Below are positions 1 to 11,121 of a stretch of DNA of 60,000 nucleotides, in pieces. Source of the stretch: Polytrichum commune (taxonomy: Eukaryota > Streptophyta > Polytrichopsida > Polytrichales > Polytrichaceae). The notes under the pieces are model-generated. The model saw only the letters and a list, made by a program, of their open reading frames with translations, did no database searches and had not been told where the DNA came from. Where the stretch lies: contig OX485804.1 in NCBI GenBank assembly GCA_950295325.1, forward strand, positions 64,264,533 to 64,324,532, given 5' to 3'. The position numbers and the translations under genes are program-made. Numbering within the stretch: the first letter of the stretch is position 1; every line of letters begins with the position of its first letter.

Positions 1-3
1 CTT

Positions 4-16
4 GGGGGGGGGGGGG
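4..16. repeat. poly(G) run, 13 bp
   Basis: A homopolymer of 13 G close to the left edge. It is one of 21 G or C runs of at least 10 bp in this window. The flanks up to about 420 hold no gene or element I recognise. Confidence 0.9.
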
Positions 17-423
17 TAGTCATTGGTTGGAGTAGCAATATACGTGCGAACAAATGATAGGGTATTTTAAAAACATGGGGGCAAAAAATTATAAATGGAC
101 TTAAAAGTAATATAGGGTATCAAAAATGACATTGGACATCTTTAAAGTACTATAGGGTATGGAATAATAGGTAATTTGGAATTATAAGTAATGCAAGCCA
201 TTTTTCTATTAACCCAAAGTAGAAATTTACATAATGATAGCATGTGAAAAAAAGAAGAGAATTGAAAGTAATACCCCCCTATAAAATAGTGGTTGTTCGC
301 GCCTATATCCTTAATTTTTTAACACACTGCCCCCCCTCGAGCTCTCTCTTTCAATATAAAAAGATGAGTCTTACGAGATTATTTTTGTTTGACTAGCGTA
401 AGATATGAAATGTGCAATTAATA

Positions 424-690
424 CAAGATGGTAAGCAAATCCAAATTGAGGTCGTAGCCACTTTCCTTGTATTTCTAGAGCTCACATGATTATCTTATTC
501 ATTGTCAAAGTGAAGTTTTATGTGTTAGTTAATTGGTCACATATGCCCCCCCCCCCCCCACACACACACACGCACGCACATAAATCATGTTGATTATTTA
601 GTTTAAGATGGTTATCATATTTTGAGCATGCAAATCAATCTTTTTAAAACACGTTTCTTTTTGGTGTCCATCTTTGAATAGAAGAAGGGT
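424..690 (-). repeat. dispersed repeat family B, partial copy
   Basis: This stretch matches, on the reverse strand, the repeat seen at 14.9, 23.1, 26.3 and 54.7 kb. Shared blocks include the segments around AGCAAATCCAAAT, the block TCATTGTCAAAGTGAAG and the block TTTCTTTTTGGTGTCCAT. A C14 run followed by a CA/CGCA microsatellite (546-580) interrupts it. Family B has no terminal inverted repeat that I could define and no coding capacity, so its class is unknown. Confidence 0.5.
546..580. repeat. compound poly(C)/(CA)n/(CGCA)n microsatellite
   Basis: Fourteen C residues run directly into an alternating CA tract and then CGCA units. It lies inside a family B repeat copy and has probably expanded there. 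Confidence 0.9.
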
Positions 691-799
691 TGTCTCCATT
701 ACATAAGGCAAGCAAGAATTGACTGGTCACTTTAATCTTGCATCCACTTCTTGTCGAATATAAAACACTCATTCACGTGGGATGAATAGGAATTCCAAA

Positions 800-1095
800 T
801 GGTGCCCGTAAGCAATTTCTTCATGAATATTGGAGATTGTATGAACATCTTATTCACTACCAAAGTGAATATTCTTTTTACTATTGAATAATCTTATAGC
901 ACCTCTACTCGCCCCCCCCCCCCTTTTGTGATGATCGGGATGACAACGACTGATGAACCTAGAATATGAAACAAAATTTGAACATACAATCCAATCTATA
1001 TTGAATACATATATTTTTTAATGTTTGTTCTTAGATCCACGCCTAACCACACACCGTTCAAATATAAATATCCATTTAAGTTGAGTAAACAATTA
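800..1095 (-). repeat. dispersed repeat family B, second partial copy
   Basis: A second reverse-strand copy, recognised by CACTACCAAAGTGAATATTC and by the block around GTTCTTAGATCCACGCC and ACCACACACC, both present at 54.8-54.96 kb. With the copy at 424-690 it forms two tandem, diverged partial copies. The open frame of 112 codons that starts at 1021 overlaps this repeat and is most likely chance. Confidence 0.45.
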
Positions 1096-2104
1096 GGCCC
1101 ACTTTACCTAACATATCATGAGAACAATTTGCCACACTTTTGCGATGTTGTGGGTGTTTACAATGAATTGTTTAAATTTGGGAAATGTATGGCACTCCAC
1201 CGGTACTCTTGCTTGGCAATGCGGGCACGTCTTTGCCTACTTTTGTGGTACTCACTCTCCATCGTACTTAAGTCCGGGGGAGAGACCGTTTCTCTTCCCG
1301 TGCATTTGGGATGGCCTTGTGTCTCTATATTGTGGCATCCACCGACCTTGAAGTTGTAGTTGAGGTCTTGTGAATGGTGTTGACTTGTTGGTTAGATGTG
1401 GTTCGGGTAGGTTACCGTCTAACTAATGGAGTGGTTAGCCACAAACACCATTTGAGGTAGGTGTTCGAAATTTTGTTCATACATGAATAGCACACTTGTC
1501 TAATTTAGTAGAAAGCATGGTTCCCAATTATAATATTACACAGCTTCTTCAATGCGTTCCATGGGACCATGTATCACATTGGAATAATTTTCTTTTGACT
1601 ATGAGATTCCTTGTCTATGAGGAGCAATTATAAATTGTCATAAGTTTTTTTAACGCAACCTCTTGCTTTGGAAAGAGATCATCACGTAGCTGCTAAGTAA
1701 TGTTATGACAAGATATTTCTATACATTTGTTTTGTTGGTTTGACATACCGAATCTAGACTACTCATAGATCATTTGTGCTCACATGTTTCAAACGATAGA
1801 GTTGTGCCTAAACTCTTGACATCAAGTGCCCAACGAGTTCGCTGAAACGTGAGTTTGAGAGCGTATGCATAAAGTCACCCAAATTTTCTTAGGCTCCCAA
1901 TACTGCTCACACTCTTTTAAAGTACGGGTCAACGTGCCCTACCTTGCCCTCTGATGCTTCCCCTCAATATGAGCTTGAGACCTCATAGTGACCTCAATTT
2001 TTGAGGGTGGGCCTTTAGTTGGGTTGGAGCTTGGGCCCTCACCCAATTTTTCAAGAGCATTTTCAAACACCATCCAACTTCCCCCCCCCCCCTTTTGTCA
2101 CCTT
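1096..2104. other. no gene recognised
   Basis: Ordinary AT-leaning intergenic sequence. I see no element ends, no conserved motif and no long open frame. A C12 run lies at 2081-2092. Confidence 0.6.
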
Positions 2105-2280
2105 TCTTAATCGGACACCTACATTGATTGGTGTGTGATTAGATGAGGATCAAAGAACAAACAACATAAAGACACATGCTTAGAAGAGAGTGGACTACAT
2201 TTTTGAATTTGATTAAGTATTGCACACTCAATAGTGAACATAATTAGGAGGATCTATGTACAAACACAAGTTACAATAAG
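2105..2280 (+). repeat. dispersed repeat family B, fragment
   Basis: Forward-strand fragment of family B. Shared landmarks are the GGTGTGTGATTAG block, the GGATCAAAGAACAAAC block and AAGACACATGCTTAGAAGAG, which correspond to the 26.38-26.46 kb copy. The right part decays beyond recognition. Confidence 0.5.
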
Positions 2281-3545
2281 TACAAATACTTTGCACCCAC
2301 AACACCTACTTTCAAGATACACACAATGATACACAAGAACCCATATACTAATAAACATGCAAATCAACACCCGCTTGGCCCACCACCATGTTGTCTTTGG
2401 TTACCCATAGGGACCACTTCCGAAAAGAGGCAATAGCACTTGTCCCATAACCCTTGGTTAGTATACCCGTTTGGGGTTCACATATGAGCTCGAAGTCATG
2501 TTCAAGTTGAAGCATTCCTCATTCATGCCAACACTAGTAGTAGGCGTCGTCTCTCTCTCACATCCAAAAGTGAGGGAAAAAGAAAGTCGGACAAAGAGCA
2601 AGAATGCTCTTGGAATTTTGGGTAAGGGCACTAGTTCCAACCCATTTGAAGGCCCATCCTCAAATTTGAGGTCCTGAGGTAAGCAAATAGTAAGGTAGTT
2701 GTAGGTGGGTCTACACTTTGAAAGAATGTGAGTGGTATTGGGAGCCATTTTCTGAAGGCTTACCATGCTCAAATATTGACATCGGGCTTTTAAAAAATGG
2801 TTATGTAGCTTGTCATACTAGAATGCTTGGGCCGAGCTAACCTTACATGAGCTAATCCAAGATTCGTGACGGTGGATCTCATGGGCATACCACATTTTCA
2901 ATCCTAAAATTCTCTCAAATTTTTGGAATTGCAAGAGGAGATCCAAGAAATTCTACCCAACTTCCCAAATAGGCTCCAACACACAATGAGCTAACAAGCT
3001 CTTAATAGAAAAAGTATGTTCCGTTCCTCTTGGAGAGACTTTATGCATCACTATAATATGCTCGTAAAATTGGCACAAATGATCAACGAGGGATCTAAGA
3101 AAGGCATGTTGATTTAACAAGGTGGTTGCATGCAGGTGTCTTGTTTTGGGACCAAGTTTTCTACTACACTAATTCTAGTAAAGCAAGTGGGTTATCATAC
3201 GGAATTATATGGTGCTGTGAATGTTTACTAAGAATGTTATTCTTACCAAAATAAGATAATTTTGCAGTGTACACATCCAAAAATAAGATAAAACTCACTT
3301 GCTAAATAAAACTACAAGCAAGAAGCTATAACAATCCCTCGCTCCAAATAATAACCCACATGATTTACCATAATCAATCCCATACATCCAACCCTCAAAG
3401 CTCACCCTTTCCCAACAGTCCTTTGTTTACTTTGTTTACGAGTTTGGAAAGGTGGCCATGGGTGTGGTTCAATGTTGTGGGGATTCAACCTAGGTATCAA
3501 TAAGGGTGCATGTACAAGTATAAAACATTTGACTTGGACGGTATC
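2281..3545. other. no gene recognised
   Basis: Two short frames of about 100 codons exist on opposite strands at 2458-2772 and overlap each other almost completely. Neither carries a recognisable motif. No transposon ends were found. Confidence 0.55.
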
Positions 3546-3549
3546 ACAT

Positions 3550-3815
3550 GGCTTGGGGTTCATGATGTCTATGTGAAATCATCCATCCTAGATGAAAGGG
3601 TTTTAGTAAACTTAACTCTTACGTCCACTATAAGGTTGAGAGCCGCTTCATTCCAAATGAATTCCATTAGACTAATGCGGGGGTCTTTGATGCTATTCCC
3701 CAAAGTCAGATCCTCCAGAATTAAACATTGACAAGCCATAACACAGTTCACTACATTTTCACCTTCACAAACGATGAGTTTACGTAGACACCACAAAACC
3801 CTAGGTGTATCACAT
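3550..3815 (+). mobile_element. MITE-like repeat family C
   Basis: The left end (GGCTTGGGGTTCATGATGTC) and the right end around 3770-3815 are inverted copies of each other over about 40 bp. The right end reads as the reverse complement with the shared core of GTGTCTA and AACTCATC. Similar pairs of ends recur at 8.4, 22.7 and 40.3 kb. Each end contains a short hairpin built on ATCCA and TGGAT. About 265 bp long, with no coding capacity. The target duplication is not resolved, so the superfamily is unassigned. Confidence 0.5.
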
Positions 3816-4194
3816 CTTTCCATATAAGTCTTTACGCCCACGTGATATTAGTACATATCCCATTGTGAAAGTGCATGGTATCATATACATGTAACGAGGG
3901 GCAGAATTTTCGAATCATTTCATGACCACCATGTCTCAAAATCATCCACCTGCATATTGACAAAAGGCAAGCCCAACATGGGTTGTGGTCATAACTTGTC
4001 TACTAGACTCCTCGCCGCCTTTACGATGCCTTCAAAAGTTGGCCTTTAAAAGCTCCGCAATGATGCTCTTGGTTTTCAACTTTCATCCCCACGTGGAGCA
4101 ACATATGTGTGTGCTTTGGGGGTGGGTTCATGGCCGCCGTAATGGCTCATTCGAGTATGGAAAGTTTTACTTTCATCCGGTTTAGCTACAAGGA

Positions 4195-4320
4195 TGGCAT
4201 TCGAGATCTCAAAGTAGTATGGTGGGGTTTCAGTTGGAATGAATCAGCCCTTGATCCATGCACTTTTTTTTTTACAAGAGTCCCTTCATCCACAATGGAT
4301 GAGTTTACTTAACTCCTAAG
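4195..4320 (+). repeat. family C right-end fragment
   Basis: Contains the family hallmark CCTTCATCCACAATGGATGA, followed by GTTTACTTA. Only this end is present. A T10 run sits just before it at 4264-4273. Confidence 0.5.
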
Positions 4321-5290
4321 CGCCCGTCAGGTTGGTGGTGGGGCCATAGAAGGTCACCAGGGCTAGATTAAAAAAACCTTACATTGACAAATCTCATTAT
4401 TTCCTCACTTGTTTGACTGCATAAATGTGAAAAGCTAGGTGAATGCAAGAGCATGAATTCCACATCCATGTTCGTTATGTCACATCACATCACATCGTGT
4501 GATAATGACATGACACTACACCCACAAACGTCACGTTGACCGGGGGGATAAGTCTAACAGTTTACCCAGGGGTAAATTGACCAGGTCAACCCCTTGGTCA
4601 ACATTTCGGTTGACTGCTAAGTGGACTACAAAAGAAAAGAAAATAAATTCCAAATTTTTTGGACCATTAGATCTTGTTGGCTACAAGATCTAACGGTCTA
4701 ACATACCATTATTCAGCTAAAGCCCTTAGCTAAGTGGGGCTAGGAATATGTTAGATAATGTTCTTGACTGTGAAGTGACGTGCCCGTTTTCTAGTGATTG
4801 GTGGAATGGTTGTTGCTTTCCTAGCATAGGTGGGGCTAGGCTAAGGCAACAAGGTGACAAAGTTGGGCTAGGGGTACGAGTTTATGGGCCTAGGGGTTTA
4901 GAGTTATAGACCTAGGACCAACAAGGTCGTCGAGGTACAATATGGCTATCAAGTTGACTCTACATGGTTGAATTTGGGACGTCTCCTATGCCATGTATTC
5001 CCGTTATAATTGCATTATGTGTCCATGACCAACCATAATTGTATTTGAAGTCCATAAGACTAGAGATGAGATTGCACAACAAGAATACATACACAAAGGC
5101 ATATGACACAATGTTTGGAGTGAGATGGTCTCATGCTCTTCTTGCTTTGCCTTTTATTGCTTTTCTTCTTTTCTTTGGTTCATACAAACAATATAGGTTA
5201 ACTCTTATCCCTCTTTGGACTAGCGTTGTGGCCCTATGCTAACCTTTTTGTTTCTCATGCCTCTTCCATTACATTTCTATTGACTATAAG
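4321..5290. other. intergenic; contains short palindromes
   Basis: No gene was recognised. At 4673-4706 an inverted repeat with 14-bp arms (CCATTAGATCTTGT paired with ACAAGATCTAACGG) could form a hairpin. The part nearest 5290 may be the 3' flank or a decayed long terminal repeat of the copia element to its right, but I could not find matching repeats. Confidence 0.4.
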
Positions 5291-5299
5291 CAATCTAAT

Positions 5300-6420
5300 G
5301 CTTTACCTTCGACACTCTCACTTTGTGAGTAGTCAAAGGCTTTCAAACTCATTGCCTTTATTTTTGGTGCCTATCTCTTGCAAGTGGTTTATTTAGCACG
5401 CCCGCTATCATATCCTTTGTTGGACAATACTTCAACCATATCTCTTGGTTTTCTAGCTTCTCTCTAATAAGATGATGTTGTACATCGATATGTTTGGTGC
5501 GAGAATGGTGTGGGATTCTTTGCAAGTGCTATGTATTTTTGATTATCGCATATGATGGATGCCAATTGTTCTTGCACGTATCCCACATCTGCCTAAACCA
5601 CACTGCTTCTTTTGTGCAATGGCTAGTGGTCATGTACTCCGCCTCTATTGTAGACAATGCAAAGATTGGTTGTTTCTTGCATTTTCACGAAATGACTCCA
5701 AGGCCAACGAGAAACACGTACCCTGTGGTGGATAGCTGGTCATTTGCATCTCCGGCCCAATTCACATTGCAAAATCATCTCAAGGCAATATTCTTGCTTT
5801 CAAAGCATAATTTGAAGTCCAAAGTGCCCTTCAAATACCTCATGATGCATTTCATGGCGAGCCAATGCAGTGGACTACTTCGACATGAATTGGCTCATCA
5901 TACTCACTACAAATGCAAGATCAACCCTTGTACACACCATTGCATACATGAGAGATCCTACCCCATCCTTGTATGGAACACCTTCTATTTCCCTTTACAC
6001 ATTCTCAAATTCCTCATCCAAAAGTTTTAACAACTTCGAATACGCATCGAACGGAATTCCAACTGGTTTGCATTCTTCCATGTTGAAACGCTTGAGGACC
6101 TCCTCAATGTAGCTCCTTTGGTTCATTGTGATAGTATGAGTTTCTCTATTCCTCTCAAATTCCACTCCTAGGCAATAATGCAACTCTCCGAAATCGCTCA
6201 TCTAAAATTCCTTATCGTGCTCCGATTTGAGCCACTTCAATTGGATTACATTGCTTGCCAATATGATCAAATCGTTCACATAGATGATTGCCACCAACAA
6301 ATACTTAACCGAGTGTTTGATGTACATAGTATTTCCTCCCAATAAATGGTGAATACGGATCACAAAGGCCCTTAGGACCTTACAACACACAAGGTGACTA
6401 TTGTTTTGGGCCCTAAACAA
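5300..6420 (-). pseudogene. Ty1/copia retrotransposon RT/RNase H remnant
   Basis: Read on the minus strand, this is the 3' part of a copia-type polyprotein: the end of the reverse transcriptase and then the RNase H domain. Near 6270 the RT active-site box reads YVND where the family has YVDD, so one catalytic aspartate is replaced. The stretch with YCLGVEFERN and MNQRSYIEEVLKRF (5995-6201) is the conserved region after the active site. Further on, a frame holds SLMYA-, LKGTLDFKL- and EAEYM-like segments. The RNase H C-terminal motif KHIDVQHHLIRE lies at about 5465-5500. Stops and frameshifts break the frame repeatedly, and the region upstream of the active site is shortened. Gag, protease, integrase and clear long terminal repeats are absent. 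The 178-codon open frame on the plus strand here is an antisense shadow. Confidence 0.85.
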
Positions 6421-6608
6421 AATGAATAGAAGTTAAGTAACGTGTGATTAAATTGACATTGTCATCATAATATTTTGTCTCTATACTTACATGTAATTGT
6501 ATCATAATGAATATGAGAAGTGCACTTGGAAATGTTCATTTTGAAAAAAGCTTAAACTTCACACATCTATAATATTGTAAAATCTTAATTAATTTATAAA
6601 TAGCTAGA

Positions 6609-6616
6609 AATATAAG
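6609..6616 (+). repeat. target-site duplication, left (AATATAAG)
   Basis: Eight bases identical to 7029-7036, directly flanking the MITE between them. Confidence 0.75.
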
Positions 6617-7028
6617 CACGGGGAGGTCACTTCATTGTCAAGTTGACACCACGTGCGGACAAAGTTTGCTACCCCTATATTACATGCCATATATAATTTT
6701 AAAATTTATGATATTTTTTCTACATATACATAACCATTGATAGTATCTTTTGTATAACTTTTTGAAATTTTTAGTCATCTTTATTTTTTTTAGTAATTGT
6801 TTTAGTTCAATTCTGTGTCACTCTAGTTAGAAACGGTATGTTTTATGAAAAAAAAACAAATCATCAAATTTAGTTACCACTTTTAACTATGTCATAGGTA
6901 CTGTGTATATCTACTCATGAAAAAAAATTGATAAAATTTTGACCCATTTTGGTGGTGCAACTTACCAAAAGAAGATTTTTTTTGGTCGCACGTGGTGTTC
7001 AACTTGACAATGGAGTGATCTACCCGTG
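6617..7028 (+). mobile_element. hAT-like MITE (412 bp)
   Basis: The element starts CACGGGGAGGTCACTTC and its other end, read in reverse complement, starts CACGGGTAGATCACTCC. The inverted repeats agree over about 45 bp, through ATTGTCAAGTTGA and CACCACGTGCG, with a few mismatches and one indel. It is flanked by a perfect 8-bp duplication, AATATAAG. An 8-bp duplication and a CA-GGG start fit the hAT superfamily. The interior is AT-rich and non-coding. A solo end of the same family is at 37.4 kb. Confidence 0.75.
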
Positions 7029-7036
7029 AATATAAG
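7029..7036 (+). repeat. target-site duplication, right (AATATAAG)
   Basis: Matches 6609-6616 exactly. See the hAT-like MITE. Confidence 0.75.
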
Positions 7037-8415
7037 TCAACTCCTTGAGGTAAGGGGTATGAATGAAGAGCTTCCTTGACGTTTGCATGTAAGCTATTGC
7101 CACCTTCTAGTGGAGGTCATTTGACATGCATATAGGGAATAAACTAACTCCTCAAAGCTCAAATGGATGATTTGATCATAAAATAAAAATAAAAATGGAA
7201 CTGCGAACTGCGAACATATTTATTTCACTTCAATTTTGTGTGTTACAAGAGGACATGTGTGTCTTCCTCAGAGTACATCATGCATCAAACATTCCATAAA
7301 AAAAATACCTTCTTAATTGTAAGTGAGAGTAATTTAGTGGTCACATGGAAGGTTAGGCCCTAGATGGGTATTATCTCTTGATTCCCCTTCGGTTTGCGTT
7401 GGCCCTCCCAGGGTGGTTGTATTCTGATTCCTTTCTTGCAATTGATTTTTCAATTTGTGCCAAAATTGAAAACATAATTGCAAGCGCACTACATATCCAC
7501 TCCCAAGTAGTGAACATTTTTCACAAGTTGGATGCAACATAATCACAAATCCTTGCAAAATAAAGGTATCAATACTCGAATAACAATTTTAAGGAACTTT
7601 CTTTGGTGATTTATTGTCAAAAAGATTCATGCTCCTCAAATCTTACTTAGACTTTCTAATCTCCTAAATTAATCTAGTATGATTGAAACCTTCAAATTAT
7701 AAGAAATGCATATCCAAGTTAAAATTTTCTAAAACTCAAGACATACACCATAGTCATTGTAAACCGCATAAGATTGTCATTCACCAATTTCATGTATTGG
7801 TATATTTTTCACTCAAGTGCCATTCTCTCTTTCACATAGTCAATACATAATCATATACAATTGTTATCTTTGATAGATTATAAGCCTATGATGATCACAT
7901 TGAAGAAAATTGAAGCCATATAATATTGAAATATTGAGTAGTACTTAGTTTGGAACACGATAACCTTTCCACGTGTTTGATAAGTTAAATAAGAACAAAA
8001 ATCATCTAGATTTGATTGATGTTTATATCACTATCAGCAACCTGGCTACACGAAATTCTTGCTTTTTATACCTTGCTAATTTATTTTATAGCAATTGAGC
8101 AATGTGTGTTGTCAAGTAAAAAAGGCTTTCGATTTTCGGGATTCATGCATTGATACTCACTTAACACACGTGCTATGAGTGGTTTAGCAAGACCGCATGC
8201 CATGACCCTTCAAAGAGGTGGACGTGAATAAAACGTGACAAACCGAACAACTTAGACCTTGGAAACATCATCGGACCGTTTTCATGGTCCCACTTTACAC
8301 AATTTGAAAAGTGACCAATTCAATTGTTGACGAGCTTACAAAATTATATGTAGATGATGTATTTGAAGGAATCTAAGTCCAACGGAGGCCATTGGACTCA
8401 AGTTTAGAAGCCCTT
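7037..8415. other. no gene recognised
   Basis: AT-rich sequence with no open frame above about 75 codons and no recognisable repeat ends. Confidence 0.6.
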
Positions 8416-8417
8416 CA

Positions 8418-8690
8418 TTTGGCTCGGGCTTCATGGTGTCTAGATAAACTCATTATGGATTAAAGGGCTCTTATAGTAAGAACAAGCTACCTATAACTTG
8501 AGAGCCGATCCATTTTCAAGTGGAGTGTAGACCTATAACTTCACCTCACAAGACCAAATTCGGGGTATTTTATGCCATTTTCTTAAAGTCCAATCCACTC
8601 AAGATTCATGCTACGTATATAAGAACTTATTACAATCTCGTCTTTCCAATGGATGACTTCACCTAGACATCACGAAGCTCTAGCCTCTTT
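8418..8690 (+). mobile_element. MITE-like repeat family C
   Basis: Left end reads GGGCTTCATGGTGTCTAGAT and then AACTCAT. The right end contains AATGGATGAC, then TTCACCTAGACATCACGAAG, the inverted counterpart. The interior contains the GAGAGCCGATCCATT block, shared with the 3.6-kb copy as GAGAGCCGCTTCATT. Non-coding. Confidence 0.5.
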
Positions 8691-10905
8691 GTTTTCTAAA
8701 CCTCGTTTCCATTTCGAACTATGTGGGGTCATCAACATTTTACACCTACTCACACGTGGTTAATGTGCAATATTTTTTGAGGCAACACTTGAGTATCAAA
8801 CCCACATGATTTGGAAGACCATTTCTTGTCATCGTTCCATTCAAAGAGGAGATATTTGGAAAGAAGGGGTTAGAGAGATTGAATATATGATCGTAGTGGA
8901 AATCGTGGAATCCATGTGGGATCTTTGCATATAAAACCCAACGTTTTTTTCTATTCACCCAAAATATGGTTGTGGGCCATTTTCTCCATGTCATAACAAT
9001 ATCAAGTGAGGAGTGCTCGTTCTCTTTCCCTATACATCCTATGAGTTGGTTGCATTTTGGTTCTAGAATTAAAGCAAGGATAAAGAACATTGCTTCAATT
9101 TGAATTAGAATTTTATAGGAGGGCGGGAATAAATTTTGCAAGCATTAGAAATAGAGCATGCTTTACATCTTAATTTTAAAGTAACACAATATTGATGATG
9201 GTTCTATCCCCTCATCATCCCTTTAATCAAATTTTACAACACACCTATAATTTTGAAAGATTTGAAAATGCATCAATTTATTTTTCTTCATGTGCAATTC
9301 CTTCACATGTGTTAATCCCTAAGCGTAGGCGGTTGGGTCCCGACAATTTTCGATGTCTTCACTGCTTTTTGTTTTGAACCTCTTTTTGAGTTAAAATGAC
9401 CCTTCCAACATAATCCGACCATAGAATCTTCTAGAAGACTACATCCACTCTCATTTTTTGTAAAAAAAAGTTATTCTATATTCATCTTGTTTCTTTTTGT
9501 AACATCCAAATTATGTTGATTTGAAAATTTTAGCTTTGCCGGATCCAAGTAGAGTTGTTATGCGTTCAACATCAATGGTGAACTGAGTGGGAGTCTACAA
9601 AAGTTATGCACACAATAGACCACGGCATTAAACAAACCTATTATTGTGGGCCATAATAATTTTATAGACCCCACAATAAATCTCATAATGAGAATAAACG
9701 TGAGCCACATTAATTTTCAACCCCACTAGCATTCATAAGAGAGAATCATACCACGAACCACATTAATATCTCTCTAAAGACTTTATCTAAGTGAATAATC
9801 TATTTTGTGCTACTTCTCTCCTATAACTAATGTTCAATGTGCTGGTAAGAAATCTTCATAAAGACTTAGGAAAAGACTCCAAGTCTTGGACCCACGTTGA
9901 TTCCACCTTAACTAAAAACCTAGTGTGGCCCACGCTAATTACTTTCACACTAATTTCCACCCACAACAATAGGACTATTTGATGTACCACCAACATCATG
10001 GAAATCACCTCTTTTTCCTCATACTCTTTTTAGCATGAGACCAATTTATCACTATGAATGTGACGTCCATGGTATTCACTTTCAACAGAGGATAGTAATC
10101 ACTTACATCATGTAAGGGACCCTCGGAGATCCGGGTAGGTGGCCCGTTCCGATTGGTTCGACAAGACACGACACGGGTTTAATATTCACACTCTTCCCCT
10201 TCATGGGAAGTCTAAATCATCCTTAAACAAGGTAGGTAATGTGGGAATATGCTTGTCCTGATTCTTGGTTTGCGGAGTATTGTACATATTTAAATTCCGA
10301 CAACGTCATCCATGGCGCTTATTTTAGACAAGGGAGCCGCTCGGCTTTAGAAATTTAGGGGAGGCGGGCAAGTTGTTAAGGGGATGGCGCCTCATGTACT
10401 TTGTAACTTCGTATCCGTCTCCATGTATTTGGGGGTTGGTGTTGTTACTTTTTTGGTTTGGGCGTTGGCGTTGGCGTTGGCCGGCCGGCCGGCCTACAAA
10501 TAAGGTTTCTTTGGAAATGTCCAAAATGATGCCCGGATGGAATACAATTCTTTTTGAAGATGCTTTCCTTTTTGGGGGGGGGGGCGCTTGAAAGTGTCAC
10601 ATATGTCATGTGAGATCTGGGCAACTCATACACTCGTTTCTTGTTGAATGTCTATACCCTTGCTTCCAAGGAACCAGTGTACGGGTTGGTTCGTCCCAGC
10701 CTTTCATAACTTACAATGTTGATCACTTGGGATCTATGTGAACTGTTCTTGACTTCTTGAATGATGCTTACTTCAAAGTGTCACATGAAGAATGGTCTGA
10801 GGCGACCTTAAACTACTAGATGGTAGTGGTGAGGTGCTCAAAACCAAATGGAGTGGTTAGTAGTTCGATTCCTGGCCATGAAATCCTCTCTCTACTTGAT
10901 GGAAA
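8691..10905. other. intergenic; one unassigned 131-codon frame
   Basis: A 131-codon minus-strand frame lies at 8746-9141. Its sequence is rich in aromatic and basic residues and has no motif that I recognise. It could be a piece of a degraded retroelement or chance. The part at 10.13-10.70 kb is more GC-rich, with a (GGCC)4 run at about 10480-10495, a G11 run at 10574-10584 and one copy of a repeat also found inverted at 39.83-39.92 kb. Confidence 0.45.
10614..10710 (-). repeat. dispersed repeat, inverted partner of 39.83-39.92 kb
   Basis: The reverse complement of this stretch matches 39830-39918 closely. Shared blocks are ACCCGTACACTGGTTCCTTG and CAACAAGAAACGAGTG. The two copies lie in opposite orientation about 29 kb apart. 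No ends were defined and the class is unknown. Confidence 0.6.
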
Positions 10906-10908
10906 AAA

Positions 10909-11121
10909 TACACTAAATATGATATTTAGTGTCACTTACTATTTGGATTTACACAATGTTACATCTTTTGACTGTTGGTGTGATTTTTTACTAAGTAAAG
11001 TTTTTAATATTCTATAATGTCCAAACAACCAATTCAACATTTGTTGGTAAATACGATATTCCAATAAATAGATTGAGTAATTCCAAATTGTAAGTTACAC
11101 TTAATATCATATTTAGCGTAG
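10909..11121 (+). mobile_element. MITE family A copy
   Basis: Begins TACACTAAATATGATATTTA and continues GTGTCACTTACTATTTGG. It ends with the inverted counterpart, TTACACTTAATATCATATTT then AGCGTAG. Interior landmarks are the CTAAGTAAAG block and the TGTCCAAACAACCAATT block, found in every full copy of this family. About 213 bp, non-coding. The terminal block is itself near-palindromic. TA borders both ends, which would suit a Tc1/mariner-type duplication. Confidence 0.75.

Noticed and set aside
4885-5290. Possible copia 3' long terminal repeat
   Set aside because: It is in the right place downstream of RNase H, but no second copy and no TG...CA boundaries could be identified.
5494-6030. Longest open frame of the window, 178 codons on the plus strand
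   Set aside because: It lies antisense to the copia RT/RNase H remnant, whose minus-strand motifs are convincing. The plus-strand peptide has no recognisable features.
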